Source: Lachnospiraceae bacterium NK4A179 (GTDB lineage: Bacteria > Bacillota > Clostridia > Lachnospirales > Lachnospiraceae). From it: a DNA stretch of 64,000 bases. A model generated the notes under the pieces. It was not told the DNA's origin, ran no database searches, and saw only the letters and a list, made by a program, of their open reading frames with translations. Below, one piece after another: positions 25,797-35,440 of this stretch; within the stretch, counting starts at the first letter, position 1, and each line of letters begins with the position of its first letter. Made by a program: the position numbers and the translations under genes. The DNA lies in contig ATWC01000001.1 in the NCBI GenBank assembly GCA_000421045.1, forward strand, positions 186,001 to 250,000, read 5' to 3'.

Positions 25797-27905
25797 TTAT
25801 CCGAACGCATCAAACATTGATCTAATATTGTACCATAATTGCGGATTTCCTTTTTCAAGGAAAAATTTGGTATTCCCTCCTCCGCAAAACATAAACAGAC
25901 CAAAAATCAAAGAAACAAGCAGCACTGCTGTTAATGTATTATAAAAAATCCTACTCTCTTTTCCATCTGATTTCCTGAAACTCTCTTCCATCTCCAAAAG
26001 TACAACCGCAGCCGGCAAAAAAAGCGTCCAGGAGAACTCCGCCACATAACGGTTGGTAATATACAGGGAATATATAGCTGAGAAAAGCATTATTCCCAGG
26101 CCGGATGCCATAAGAATAAGTAATTGTATAAATAAATGCTTTGACTTAAGTTTTTCTTTATATACCGACATAAAAGGTATTGCAAGTACACAGGAAAACA
26201 TACCGATGATACCGCCAGATATTTTTGAAATAACAAATTCGACCCCATTTTCGCAGAAATGCGCACGTTCCGCAGCTATAAAAGGAAAAGAAGGATCAAG
26301 TGTTGGAGGCTTGATCAGATATTCATATATGCATTTATATATCGCATACGGCATAAAAGTATCAGCAGCTCCTACAGGTATGGATGTAAGATTATTCTCA
26401 AAACCAAATTCCAGCACAGAACCGAAACGCACATAGTTATAGAGCATGCATATTGATGCACAGACTATAAACGGCACTGCCATACACAAGCCTTCAATAA
26501 TGGTCTTTTTTGTATCACAGCCTTTTATATTGCTTAATACCATACCTGTCGGAATACACATGATAAGAAGCGAAAAGATGAGCATTGCCGGTCTGCAAAG
26601 AGAAACCAATGCAAGGCACAGACTACCGAGAACCAGTGTCAGATATGTCCTTTTATTATTCTCTTCCAATTTAATTATGAATATGATACCGGCAAATATC
26701 AGATCGCAGGCTGCAAGGATAGGGACCTGATAGTGTTCCGGTCCTGTTATATAAACCGGCAGATACATTCCAACCGCAAATACGGCAGTAAGCAGTATAT
26801 GAACCTGAAACGATGCATGCCTGTACCATTTTGCTATGACAGCTTTCAGCATAAAATAAATAAGTGCTACTGCGATCACACAGAGAGCTGAAACCGCATA
26901 AGCATTTGGCATATCATGTCCTGTAAGGAGAAGATACGGAATGTAGAACAGCACACACGGAAGTACGCCAAAATACACATAATACTTTCCTCCATGAAAG
27001 GAGTAATCATACATATCTATCTTTGCGTCATCATATCTCCAGTAAACAGGCTGTCCCTCCGTAGCACTTATATAATCCGGGACCGGTCCGCCGACAGATG
27101 TACGGCCTTCCAAAAATGATCTGGCCAGCATGGCATAAGGCGCATAATCATCTTGCATAACCAGGTGATTAAGAGTCGGCCAAACAAATGCAAATACAGA
27201 GAATATCACAAATACTGAAAGCAAAATGATCTTTCCCCTTTTAGAAAGTTTCAGCGTTTCGCACTTTCTCATTTGTTCATCAAAAAAGAGAAAATAAAAG
27301 ATCAACACAACCGCAAAGATACATACAATACGAAGCGGTGATATGAACAAAGGTCTGAAAGCATTGAGTTCCAGATCATATATTCTAAACGTATCATAAT
27401 TCTCCGAAGGATCCGACAAAAACAGTACGCAGCTTCTCGTCTCGCCCGTACTTTCTGTTCTCAGATAATAAGAAGACTCAATTCCATGAAAAACATTTTT
27501 TACGGTACTGCCCGTAACATGCCACTCAAATAATCCCGAACCGTCAGGATTCTTTCCTCCCACAAGAACATTTTCCTCAAGAGAAAAATCCACATTACAT
27601 GGTATATCATTTACCGGATTGCCCTGTGAATCTACACAGCATACATCTAACTTAAGATTATTTACTCTTTTACCCGGAACATCCAATATCAGACCAACAC
27701 AATCAGAATCAGGATCTAAGACAATATCCCCCTGTCCATTCATTTTTCCACTCAGAATCTCAAAATTCACGATCTCAGATAAAGGTATGGATATATTGTC
27801 TATAGAGTCATAGGTCTGGGAATTAAAAAGGAATAACTCTGCCAACACAGCAATCAGCAACATGATCAATATTTTTTTGTATTTAAATGCAACGCCTTTC
27901 ATCAT
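25797..27905 (-). CDS. Polytopic membrane protein, GT-C-like, GKYYVYFG family
   Basis: 702 aa. N-terminal transmembrane helix ending ELFLFNSQTYDS, an extracytoplasmic beta-rich domain (about 35-190), then about twelve helices. A loop near residue 305 has HGGKYYVYFGVLPCVLFYIP. The C-terminus reads GNPQLWYNI. Three other proteins here (27969-30014, 56666-58786, 58801-60921) share both signatures and the order of domains. The topology and an acidic pair in the first loop after the ectodomain (QDDY) suggest a GT-C glycosyltransferase using a lipid-linked sugar, but this is inference; I recognise no named family. AAAGGAG precedes the ATG. Confidence 0.7.
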   Translation of the reverse strand: MMKGVAFKYKKILIMLLIAVLAELFLFNSQTYDSIDNISIPLSEIVNFEILSGKMNGQGDIVLDPDSDCVGLILDVPGKRVNNLKLDVCCVDSQGNPVNDIPCNVDFSLEENVLVGGKNPDGSGLFEWHVTGSTVKNVFHGIESSYYLRTESTGETRSCVLFLSDPSENYDTFRIYDLELNAFRPLFISPLRIVCIFAVVLIFYFLFFDEQMRKCETLKLSKRGKIILLSVFVIFSVFAFVWPTLNHLVMQDDYAPYAMLARSFLEGRTSVGGPVPDYISATEGQPVYWRYDDAKIDMYDYSFHGGKYYVYFGVLPCVLFYIPYLLLTGHDMPNAYAVSALCVIAVALIYFMLKAVIAKWYRHASFQVHILLTAVFAVGMYLPVYITGPEHYQVPILAACDLIFAGIIFIIKLEENNKRTYLTLVLGSLCLALVSLCRPAMLIFSLLIMCIPTGMVLSNIKGCDTKKTIIEGLCMAVPFIVCASICMLYNYVRFGSVLEFGFENNLTSIPVGAADTFMPYAIYKCIYEYLIKPPTLDPSFPFIAAERAHFCENGVEFVISKISGGIIGMFSCVLAIPFMSVYKEKLKSKHLFIQLLILMASGLGIMLFSAIYSLYITNRYVAEFSWTLFLPAAVVLLEMEESFRKSDGKESRIFYNTLTAVLLVSLIFGLFMFCGGGNTKFFLEKGNPQLWYNIRSMFDAFG

Positions 27906-27968
27906 GTCCTTTCTCTCCTTTGGCAGAGCGATATTTCTTCAGTTTTTTATAAAACAGGTCCGCATTTT

Positions 27969-30014
27969 TTATAGGAAATTGAATGCATAATAAATTTTAT
28001 AATATAGCGGTGTATTTCCCCACAGCAGAGGATACTTAAGTCCTGTAAGGAAATAAAAATTCATGTGAAACAGTACCGAAACAGCCAATGCACAGATAAG
28101 GAAACGTCTTATATCCTTTCCATCCTTTATCATATTCATCAGTGCAACAACCGCTGCGATCAGAAATACAAGAGAAAAATCAGCCTCATATCTGTAAACG
28201 ATCCCTGCAGATTCTGTCTCGAATATCATAAGAAGGAACGCAGTCACCGCCGCGGTAATAACAAACACCGATCTGTGTGCCTTTTTGAAAGAATAAGGTA
28301 TGGCAAATAAGATCAGATTTACAGGAAGCAGTCCAGCAAAAATGTATTCCATATGGATAAAACAATGCTTCAGTTCATTAACTGATGTACCGTCACCCGG
28401 TATGGACATAAACGGAAATGTATAAGTCAGATCGGGAAGCTTCAAAAGATACTCATAAATTCCCACGATAAGCTTATCAAGCGATACCGGATTACGTGAT
28501 ACATCGGAAACCGTAAGATTATAAGCATTTCCAAAATCAAACGGAGAACCAAAACGTACTGCATTATAGTACATGATAAGTACAGCGGCAGGAACTGCAG
28601 GAAGTACAAGTGCAGCAAGTAATGCCGCCATCTTCTTATTCTGTTTTTCCTTAAGCATTATCTTTACTCTGTCCACAAAAAGCGGCAAAGCAAGTACGGC
28701 ATACACTTCCATATTCGGTCTGCAGCCTGCCACCATTGATATAAGCAGCGAGCCGACAGCCAGTCGCCAAAGAGATACACCCTTTTCTTTAAGCGATGAT
28801 ACCCAAAAATACAGTCCCCATACTAAGAACGTCTCACCACAGGCAACCGGTACCGAATAACCATCAGGCTGGTTCATGAAGAAAACTATCTGACATCCCA
28901 GATAAACCAGAACTGTCAGGATATAATGAGCAGCCGTCTTTAAATCTCTGCAATAAACAGATGCAAGCGCTTTTATAAGTTCATAGATTCCAAATATTAA
29001 AAATATCGCACATATTGTCACCGGAACCGGATTCGGCATGCCAACTCCCAAAAACAGATAAACCGGAAGGTAAAATATCAGGCAGGGAAGTGCTCCGAAA
29101 TACACATAATACTTCCCATTGTAATAAGCATAATCCCATTTTGTTTCCACCCCCTCAGCTGTTCGTAGAGTGTCATCATAAGGGTTTGAAAGATTTTTCA
29201 GTGCCTCTGAAGGCTCTTCCAAAATATAAGTGTGTCCAGCCGCAAAGCTTTCAGCAAGATCCTGGTAAGGATTGAAGTTCATAAAACTGGAAATATAAGG
29301 ATTTGACTGTATAAGATACCACTGAGGCATGATAAGCGCTGCACATAACACAACCATAACAGGCAATTTCCATGCAGCTTTTTCCAAAGCATTCTGTTTC
29401 CATAAAAATGAATTTTTCCTGAATGCCGTAATGCAGGTGAAAAACAACAGTAAATACAGGAATCTTACAGGTAAAAAGTTCAGCTTTCTTCGTGCATTGA
29501 TCGTAATGGATTTAATATTGAGCACCGCACCGTTAGTCATCGACAGATTCATTGCTATGGTCTTCACCTTTCCTGCGGGATCAATGAAAACATATTTGGA
29601 AGCCTCATTACCCTCAAGGAACTTATGCCCCTCAAGTATCGCATATCTGTCATTTCCTTCGTCGCGCACATATATATCCGCATTTAACACACCGGATTCA
29701 ATAAACATAAGATCTATCGACGATGGAGTTTCTGCATCAAATCTAATATTGTGCACCTCACCGGCACATTCAAGCTCATCCAGATGACTTAAATATATAA
29801 CCCTTGCTTCTTCCGAATCCGGATCGAATTTATATACTCCTTCTCCGAACGAAAGTATTCCTGTTGTCTCAAGCCCATCTACAGGTATCTGTATCTCTTT
29901 ATAAAACAGTGACTGTATGGTCCTGAAATTAAAAACAAACAGTTCGGTAAAAACTGCCGCCGCAAATACGATAAGTATAAGGATGATCCTATTTTTCCAT
30001 ATTGAGCTTTTCAT
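27969..30014 (-). CDS. Polytopic membrane protein, GT-C-like, GKYYVYFG family
   Basis: 681 aa. Starts MKSSIWKNRII, with helix 1 ending TELFVFNFRTIQS; ectodomain to about residue 175; then a block of some twelve helices. Shared signature NGKYYVYFGALPCLIFYLP near residue 297 and C-terminal GNTPLYYKIYY. Its start overlaps the preceding CDP-glycerol transferase-like gene by 26 bp, showing translational coupling and suggesting that the two act on the same polymer. Role inferred as a sugar or phosphosugar transferase; nothing in the sequence gives the substrate. Confidence 0.7.
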   Translation of the reverse strand: MKSSIWKNRIILILIVFAAAVFTELFVFNFRTIQSLFYKEIQIPVDGLETTGILSFGEGVYKFDPDSEEARVIYLSHLDELECAGEVHNIRFDAETPSSIDLMFIESGVLNADIYVRDEGNDRYAILEGHKFLEGNEASKYVFIDPAGKVKTIAMNLSMTNGAVLNIKSITINARRKLNFLPVRFLYLLLFFTCITAFRKNSFLWKQNALEKAAWKLPVMVVLCAALIMPQWYLIQSNPYISSFMNFNPYQDLAESFAAGHTYILEEPSEALKNLSNPYDDTLRTAEGVETKWDYAYYNGKYYVYFGALPCLIFYLPVYLFLGVGMPNPVPVTICAIFLIFGIYELIKALASVYCRDLKTAAHYILTVLVYLGCQIVFFMNQPDGYSVPVACGETFLVWGLYFWVSSLKEKGVSLWRLAVGSLLISMVAGCRPNMEVYAVLALPLFVDRVKIMLKEKQNKKMAALLAALVLPAVPAAVLIMYYNAVRFGSPFDFGNAYNLTVSDVSRNPVSLDKLIVGIYEYLLKLPDLTYTFPFMSIPGDGTSVNELKHCFIHMEYIFAGLLPVNLILFAIPYSFKKAHRSVFVITAAVTAFLLMIFETESAGIVYRYEADFSLVFLIAAVVALMNMIKDGKDIRRFLICALAVSVLFHMNFYFLTGLKYPLLWGNTPLYYKIYYAFNFL

Positions 30015-31230
30015 ATTTCCCTATCATATAGTCTGCCACTCTTTCGGCAGCCTTTCCCTTATGTGTCCAGTCTTCATCCGAAGCCTGTTTTCTGCCCCTT
30101 ATCAGTTCTCTTGAAACGGATGCTTTATCAATAAGATCTTTTATATTGGAAATATCTTCCTCATGGATGGGTATCCCCACTTTTGGAAGACTTTTTACAG
30201 TCCATGGAATTTCATCTTTTATCCATGCCGCATCATTCTTTGATGTGTCAAATTCAGATTCAAGATATAACACAGGCTTTTCGAACACCAGGCTAAAATC
30301 ATATATAACACCCGAAAAATCAGATATCATGATATCAGAGCGTCTGAGTACTTCGAAATTATCCGCATCAAAGTTCCATTCCAGATGATCACTCTCCGGA
30401 TAAGCCATCATCAATTCATCAAGCATATCCTTTTCCGCAGTCACAGACTGCGGATGAGGTCTTATGATCAGATAATAGCCTGTAGATATAAGCGCATCTA
30501 TAAGCTTGTGCCCGAAACGGTTAAACAGACTGTTCACTCCCCATGAAGGCGCAAGAAGGACCGTGAAATGCCCGTTCTCTTTCTTACCCCCGCCTGCCTT
30601 TTTCACTCTTTCATCAAGCGAATCAAAGTACGTAAGTCCGGCCTCATAAAGTTCCTTCGGCTTCTCTTTCCGCATTTTTTCCAGAAGCCTCACCTTCCTT
30701 TTTTGAAAGTTTCCGGCCATAAGTATAGCATCATAGAAGTCAAGGCCGAACATCCGATACAGCGTAAGGTCCCCTACAGAATGAGGCATATGTACATACC
30801 ACTGAACGTTTTTAGAACGTTTCCACTGGTATACATTCAGTCCCGGAGTCGTTGAAAGCAGTATGCCAGCATTGGCAAGGTTCAGTCTGGCGTAAGCCTT
30901 GTTTCCCTCCCCTATAAACTCTGTCTCCACATATTCATATTGTTTATCAAGCAGCGGATCATCTGCGGATGCTGTCCAGAAAACTGCTTTTACTCTGCGT
31001 TTTTCAAACTCATCCATTACCGGTTCAAATACCGAATCATATCTTTTATGATCACTGAATATCAGATACGGTATCTTTTCCGATGACACGGCCGCCCTGC
31101 CTCCCGAAATCCTGAACCTTATCTTCAGGATCACCCTCTGTGCCAGGAAGAACAATGCCGCAACAGCACTTATAAGTATTGAAAATAGCATGCTCCCGGT
31201 ACCGGGATCTATATACAAAAGGCAATTCAT
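29989..31230 (-). CDS. CDP-glycerol glycerophosphotransferase-like protein (TagB/TagF type)
   Basis: 413 aa. N-terminal membrane anchor beginning MNCLLYIDPGTGSMLFSIL, then the GT-B-like core of the CDP-glycerol:poly(glycerophosphate) family. Visible motifs include WYVHMPHSVGDLTLY, LLAPSWGVNS, IIRPHPQS and ISDFSGVIYDF, the last two corresponding to the conserved HP and SD(F)S residues that bind the phosphates. Members add glycerol phosphate, or other CDP-activated polyol phosphate, to cell-wall teichoic acids. The cytidylyltransferase-like gene at 37458 could supply the donor. Lies 8 bp after lepA. Confidence 0.85.
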   Translation of the reverse strand: MNCLLYIDPGTGSMLFSILISAVAALFFLAQRVILKIRFRISGGRAAVSSEKIPYLIFSDHKRYDSVFEPVMDEFEKRRVKAVFWTASADDPLLDKQYEYVETEFIGEGNKAYARLNLANAGILLSTTPGLNVYQWKRSKNVQWYVHMPHSVGDLTLYRMFGLDFYDAILMAGNFQKRKVRLLEKMRKEKPKELYEAGLTYFDSLDERVKKAGGGKKENGHFTVLLAPSWGVNSLFNRFGHKLIDALISTGYYLIIRPHPQSVTAEKDMLDELMMAYPESDHLEWNFDADNFEVLRRSDIMISDFSGVIYDFSLVFEKPVLYLESEFDTSKNDAAWIKDEIPWTVKSLPKVGIPIHEEDISNIKDLIDKASVSRELIRGRKQASDEDWTHKGKAAERVADYMIGKYEKLNMEK

Positions 31231-31238
31231 ATCAGTGA

Positions 31239-33053
31239 TCAGTTTTTATCCTCATCAAGCTTAAGCACACTCATGAATGCGCTCTGCGGTATCTCGACAT
31301 TTCCGATCTGCCGCATTCTCTTCTTTCCTTCCTTCTGTTTTTCAAGAAGCTTCTTCTTTCTTGTGATATCACCGCCATAGCACTTTGCAAGCACGTCCTT
31401 GCGGAGAGCCTTTACGGTTTCTCTTGCGATGACCTTGCCGCCTACTGCAGCCTGTATGGGAATTTCAAAAAGGTGCCTGGGTATCTCATCTTTTAAACGT
31501 TCACACATACGTCTGCCTCTCTCATACGCAGAATCGGCATGAACTATGAACGACAATGCATCAACTTCTTCCTTGTTGATAAGGATATCCAGTTTCACGA
31601 GCTTTGCGACCTCGTAGCCCTTAAGTTCATAATCAAATGAAGCATATCCTTTCGAACGGCTCTTCAGCGCATCAAAAAAGTCATAGATTATCTCATTGAG
31701 CGGAAGGTCATATTTTAAAACTGCCCTGTCAGCTTCTATATAATCTATGGACTTATATACGCCTCGTCTCTCCTGGCAGAGTTCCATGATGGAACCGATA
31801 AATTCTTTTGTAACGATGATCTCGGCCTTGACTACAGGCTCTTCCATATGATCGATCATTGAAGGATCCGGAAGATTTGAAGGATTTGTAAGTTCGATCA
31901 TCGAACCGTCTGTTTTAAATATTTTATAGATAACGCCCGGTGCCGTAGTTACAAGATCCAGATCATACTCTCTCTCAAGCCTTTCCTGTATCACGTCAAG
32001 ATGAAGCAGACCTAAGAATCCGCACCTGAAACCAAATCCAAGCGCTATGGATGTTTCGGGTTCAAAATTAAGAGCCGCATCATTAAGCTGCAGCTTCTCA
32101 AGCGCATCCTTAAGATCCGGATACTTGGCACCGTCAGCCGGATAAAGACCGCAAAATACCATGGACTGGGCCTTCTTATATCCCGGAAGAGCCTCTTCAC
32201 ACGGAGAATCGGCATCAGTCACCGTATCACCAACTGCCGTATCCCTTACATTTTTGATCGAAGCGGTAAGGTATCCGACCATTCCTGCCGTCAATTCATC
32301 ACAGGGGAAAAATCTGCCGGCACCGAAGGTTCCCACTTCGATAACATCAAATACAGCGCCGGTAGCCATCATCTTAACCTTTGTACCTTTTTTCACCGTA
32401 CCGTCAACGATTCGCATGAAGACTATAACGCCCTTGTAGGAATCATAAAGTGAATCAAAGATAAGTGCTTTGAGAGGCGCCTTTTCATCGCCTCCGGGAG
32501 CAGGTATCTTTTCAACAACGGCTTCAAGCACCTGGTCGATGTTTATTCCGTTCTTTGCAGAGATCATAGGCGCATCCAGAGCTTCAATACCTATGACATC
32601 CTCTATTTCCTCCTTCACGCGCTCGGGCTCAGCACTCGGAAGATCGATCTTGTTAATAACAGGAAACACTTCCAGATCATGATCCAATGCCATATAGACA
32701 TTTGCAAGAGTCTGAGCCTCTATTCCCTGTGCGGCATCAACCACAAGAATAGCACCGTCACATGCTGCAAGTGCACGGCTCACTTCGTAATTGAAGTCAA
32801 CATGCCCCGGAGTATCTATAAGATTAAATATATATTCCTCCCCGTTAGCAGCCTTATATACGGTCCTTACAGCCTGCGCCTTGATAGTTATGCCTCTTTC
32901 TCTTTCAAGATCCATATTGTCGAGGACCTGTTCCTGCATTTCACGTTCGGTAAGCAGGCCCGTCTTTTCTATGATGCGGTCCGCAAGAGTAGATTTGCCA
33001 TGATCTATATGGGCAATGATACAGAAGTTTCTGATGTGTGATCTGTCAGTCAT
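31239..33053 (-). CDS. lepA: Elongation factor 4 (LepA) GTPase
   Basis: 604 aa, typical length. GTPase motifs [14 protein letters not shown] (G1), DTPGHVDF (G3) and NKIDLP (G4); LepA-specific C-terminal domain ending after [22 protein letters not shown]4 acts on stalled or early ribosomal complexes. lepA and rpsT are often near each other in Firmicutes, and rpsT lies just across a divergent promoter region here. Downstream genes on the same strand are glycan genes, so lepA may drive them by read-through. Confidence 0.98.
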   Translation of the reverse strand: MTDRSHIRNFCIIAHIDHGKSTLADRIIEKTGLLTEREMQEQVLDNMDLERERGITIKAQAVRTVYKAANGEEYIFNLIDTPGHVDFNYEVSRALAACDGAILVVDAAQGIEAQTLANVYMALDHDLEVFPVINKIDLPSAEPERVKEEIEDVIGIEALDAPMISAKNGINIDQVLEAVVEKIPAPGGDEKAPLKALIFDSLYDSYKGVIVFMRIVDGTVKKGTKVKMMATGAVFDVIEVGTFGAGRFFPCDELTAGMVGYLTASIKNVRDTAVGDTVTDADSPCEEALPGYKKAQSMVFCGLYPADGAKYPDLKDALEKLQLNDAALNFEPETSIALGFGFRCGFLGLLHLDVIQERLEREYDLDLVTTAPGVIYKIFKTDGSMIELTNPSNLPDPSMIDHMEEPVVKAEIIVTKEFIGSIMELCQERRGVYKSIDYIEADRAVLKYDLPLNEIIYDFFDALKSRSKGYASFDYELKGYEVAKLVKLDILINKEEVDALSFIVHADSAYERGRRMCERLKDEIPRHLFEIPIQAAVGGKVIARETVKALRKDVLAKCYGGDITRKKKLLEKQKEGKKRMRQIGNVEIPQSAFMSVLKLDEDKN

Positions 33054-33068
33054 AATTTATCTCCACTA

Positions 33069-33095
33069 AGAGAAATCCGCGTATGCGGTTTCTCT
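33069..33095 (-). other. Hairpin in the gap upstream of lepA
   Basis: agagaaa(t)ccgc pairs with gcggtttctct around a 4-base loop, 11 pairs with one bulge. On the minus strand TTAGTGGAG follows, not a T-tract, and its GTGGAG is the lepA ribosome site. It may influence lepA translation or mark an RNA-processing site. Confidence 0.4.
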
Positions 33096-33119
33096 GAATT
33101 TTCCTCTCAGTTATTATAT

Positions 33120-34064
33120 TTATATCCAGAATTTTTTATCCGGTGATCCCAGATCTATCTCGGGACATTTATCAGCGCAAAGATCATATATCTTCTTTGC
33201 AAAATAAATATCATGAAGCGAAATGCCAACGTTATAAACGATGATCCGTTCCCGTTCATGCTTCCTTCCGGAAGCTCTCCCGCATACAACATCGGCAACT
33301 TCAGCATAATTCTTCCATTCACCAAAGGAAGAAAAGCTCTTTACCTGTGCAGTATCATCCGCAAATACCCTGTCAAAGAAACGATCGCAGTTTGCAAAGC
33401 CTCTCGTATGCACCGGTACGACCAGTACCCCTTCATCAAAAGAAGCATCGTCACAGATATTCTCCGCAAAATATGTGGCGCAGGATATCACTACTTCGCT
33501 GCCTTTAACCGTTTCATCATATGAATCACAATATACAAACTCCAGATCCTCATAATCCGAAAACCTATTCGCAAACTGTTCATGCTGATCCTTATATCGA
33601 AACAGTTTTATCTTAAACCGTCTGCCCGGGTAGAGCGAAAGCAGAAACATCATAACAGCTCTCTGGATGTTTCCAAGACCTATCATTCCTATTTCACAAA
33701 ATCCGTCTTTGGCCAAAAGTTTTATGGAATGAACGGCTGCCGCAGCCGTTCGCATAGCAGTTATCCAATTTCCGTCAAGCAGCGCAAGCGCATCACCTGT
33801 GGAAAGATCATACAGAAGGATCTCACTGTCCAGACTCGGATCCCGTTTCGGATATCTTGTAACTTCCTTCACCCCTGCTACGTTAAGATATGGTATGATA
33901 ACCGGCATGGAATTATAAAAGCAACCAGGAACATCCGGCTTCATGCTTATCTTGGGAGGAAGTATCACTTCATCCTTCCTGGAGATCGCATCACCGGTCC
34001 ATCCCAAACAGGTCTCCGGTGATATATTTAGTTCAAGTATCCTGTCCAGGGAAATTGCTTTCAT
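33120..34064 (-). CDS. Ornithine cyclodeaminase / mu-crystallin family protein
   Basis: 314 aa from the ATG at 34064 (MKAISLDRILELN), which aligns with the usual start of the family; an upstream ATG at 34076 lies inside the -10 element. Features: substrate-binding part with VILPPKISM, the hallmark NWITAMRTAAAAV near residue 95, and the Rossmann stretch IGMIGLGNIQRAVM near 125. Members are NAD(P)-dependent enzymes on amino or imino acids (ornithine cyclodeaminase, alanine dehydrogenase, ketimine reductase, and staphylopine/SbnB-type enzymes). The substrate cannot be told from the sequence. Transcribed toward lepA, 66 bp away. Confidence 0.85.
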   Translation of the reverse strand: MKAISLDRILELNISPETCLGWTGDAISRKDEVILPPKISMKPDVPGCFYNSMPVIIPYLNVAGVKEVTRYPKRDPSLDSEILLYDLSTGDALALLDGNWITAMRTAAAAVHSIKLLAKDGFCEIGMIGLGNIQRAVMMFLLSLYPGRRFKIKLFRYKDQHEQFANRFSDYEDLEFVYCDSYDETVKGSEVVISCATYFAENICDDASFDEGVLVVPVHTRGFANCDRFFDRVFADDTAQVKSFSSFGEWKNYAEVADVVCGRASGRKHERERIIVYNVGISLHDIYFAKKIYDLCADKCPEIDLGSPDKKFWI

Positions 34065-34074
34065 ACAAGAGGAC

Positions 34075-34080
34075 ATTATA
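34075..34080 (-). promoter_or_regulatory. Extended -10 promoter for the cyclodeaminase-like gene
   Basis: Minus strand TGGTATAAT. A start about 7 bases on would place the transcript start 4-5 bases ahead of the ATG at 34064, so the mRNA would be nearly leaderless. A TTGTCA lies 14 bases upstream, too close for a normal -35; it overlaps the -35 of rpsT on the other strand. Confidence 0.55.
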
Positions 34081-34093
34081 CCAAAAATTAACG

Positions 34094-34122
34094 TTGACAA
34101 CACCCTTTTCTTTGCGTAAAAT
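34094..34122 (+). promoter_or_regulatory. Promoter of rpsT
   Basis: TTGACA, 17-base spacer, TAAAAT: close to consensus, as expected for a ribosomal protein gene. Leader of about 82 bases. Confidence 0.88.
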
Positions 34123-34210
34123 ACTAACCGTATGTACATCGGACTGTCCGTGTCCGGCTCCGATGCATGACACCTAAAAACAGTCATTTAATTATTGGAG
34201 GTAAAAGGAC

Positions 34211-34477
34211 TTGGCTAATATTAAATCCGCTAAGAAAAGGATCTTAGTCACCAAGACAAAGGAAGAGAGAAACAAGGCTATCCGTTCATCTGTAAAGACT
34301 GCTGTAAAGAAGGTTTACACAGCTATCGATGCAAATGATGCCGAAGCTGCAAAGAGTGCACTTCTTAATGCTACAAGCATTATCGACAAGGCTACACGCA
34401 AGGGTGTATATCACAAGAACTATGCAGCAAGAAAGGTTTCCCGCTTAAGTCTTGCAGTCAACAAGATGAGCAGATAA
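34211..34477 (+). CDS. rpsT: Small ribosomal subunit protein S20
   Basis: 88 aa, Lys/Arg-rich and helical, N-terminus MANIKSAKKRIL and C-terminus NKMSR as in bS20. The start codon is TTG at 34211, with GGAGG 9 bases upstream. S20 in Escherichia coli also starts with UUG and is autoregulated at translation, so the weak start may be functional. S20 binds 16S rRNA early in 30S assembly. Own promoter and terminator. Confidence 0.98.
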   Translation: MANIKSAKKRILVTKTKEERNKAIRSSVKTAVKKVYTAIDANDAEAAKSALLNATSIIDKATRKGVYHKNYAARKVSRLSLAVNKMSR

Positions 34478-34508
34478 GATCCGCGCAGAATATATATATG
34501 ATCTATTA

Positions 34509-34538
34509 CATCCGGGAGCCGTCATTCCCGGATGTTTT
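34509..34538 (+). terminator. Terminator of rpsT
   Basis: Stem catccggga / tcccggatg, then TTTTATTTT. Confidence 0.9.
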
Positions 34539-34585
34539 ATTTTCAGAAAGCAATTGTGCGAAGCATGGAGGAATGATATAAAGCT

Positions 34586-35011
34586 ATGAGAAAACGTATA
34601 CTTGCCTATCTTGATTTCGTTGATCAGGTTCTTGCCTATAAGCTTGACGTGACCACTTCCTTCTCCGATGACGGTGAACACGGAGAACGTCTTGTAAAGG
34701 ATACCATTCCTACAAGAAAAGATTATGAGAAACTTCTTCAGTCTCACCTTGATCACATAAAGTTTTTTCAGCATGAAAGACTTATCCATCTTATAGTTAC
34801 TGCCCTTTTTGCCGTTCTTGCTTTCCTGACATTTTTCGCCATGCTCTTTATTTCAAATATCACAGGTGAATGGAACTGGGGACTGACTGCCCTTTTCGTA
34901 GCGCTTCTGATCCTTCTGATACCCTATATCAGACATTATTACCTGCTCGAAAACGGTGTACAGAAAATGTACAAACAGTATGATGAAATGCTGAAACGCA
35001 TAAAAATGTAA
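34586..35011 (+). CDS. Small two-helix membrane protein, unknown function
   Basis: 141 aa. Residues 1-65 are hydrophilic and helical (FVDQVLAYKLDVTT, then DYEKLLQSHLDHIKFFQHERLIHL); two transmembrane helices follow at about 67-90 and 95-115 with a short GEWNWG turn; the C-terminus is basic (YKQYDEMLKRIKM). I recognise no family. It lies alone between the rpsT terminator and a shared terminator. GGAGG lies 14 bases from the ATG, further than usual, so translation may be modest. Confidence 0.7.
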   Translation: MRKRILAYLDFVDQVLAYKLDVTTSFSDDGEHGERLVKDTIPTRKDYEKLLQSHLDHIKFFQHERLIHLIVTALFAVLAFLTFFAMLFISNITGEWNWGLTALFVALLILLIPYIRHYYLLENGVQKMYKQYDEMLKRIKM

Positions 35012-35033
35012 ATTATATAATTTATAAATGCAA

Positions 35034-35066
35034 AAAAGGACCGGGAAATAAATTCCCGGTCCTTTT
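35034..35066. terminator. Bidirectional terminator between convergent genes
   Basis: Perfect 14-bp stem aaaaggaccgggaa / ttcccggtcctttt with a T-tract on each side (TTTTGCTTTTT on plus; CCTTTTTTG on minus). It serves the small membrane protein gene and the cold-shock gene. Confidence 0.93.
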
Positions 35067-35145
35067 GCTTTTTCATCGTTTTTTACTATATTAATTGTAA
35101 GGCACTTATGTGCGTCGCAACTGTTTTAGTAATAATATCAACCGA

Positions 35146-35346
35146 TCAAAGCTTAACTACGTTGCTTGCCTGAGGTCCCTTAGCACCTTCAACGACGTCA
35201 AACTCAACAGCCTGACCTTCGTTTAATGTCTTATAGCCCTCTTCATTCTGGATTGCAGAGAAATGTACGAATACATCCTTGCCCTCGGGAGTTGAAAGGA
35301 AACCATAACCCTTCTGTGCGTTGAACCACTTAACTGTACCCTGCAT
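35146..35346 (-). CDS. csp: Cold-shock protein
   Basis: 66 aa, full length for the CspA family. RNP1-type motif KGYGFLST at residues 13-20, RNP2-type motif DVFVHFSAI near residue 27, and the acidic end with [11 protein letters not shown] single-stranded nucleic-acid-binding beta-barrel acting as an RNA chaperone. Own promoter (35399-35427), a leader of about 46 bases, GGAGG 12 bases from the ATG, and the shared terminator downstream. Confidence 0.97.
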   Translation of the reverse strand: MQGTVKWFNAQKGYGFLSTPEGKDVFVHFSAIQNEEGYKTLNEGQAVEFDVVEGAKGPQASNVVKL

Positions 35347-35398
35347 AACTTTTTACTACCTCCAAGAAAAATATAAATGCGTCAAAAATGACAAGTAA

Positions 35399-35427
35399 AA
35401 TATACCACAGTATTATGCTGTTGTAAA
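35399..35427 (-). promoter_or_regulatory. Promoter of the cold-shock gene
   Basis: Minus strand TTTACA, 17-base spacer, TATATT, with an extended TGG before the -10. Confidence 0.75.
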
Positions 35428-35440
35428 GAAAATAATTTCG

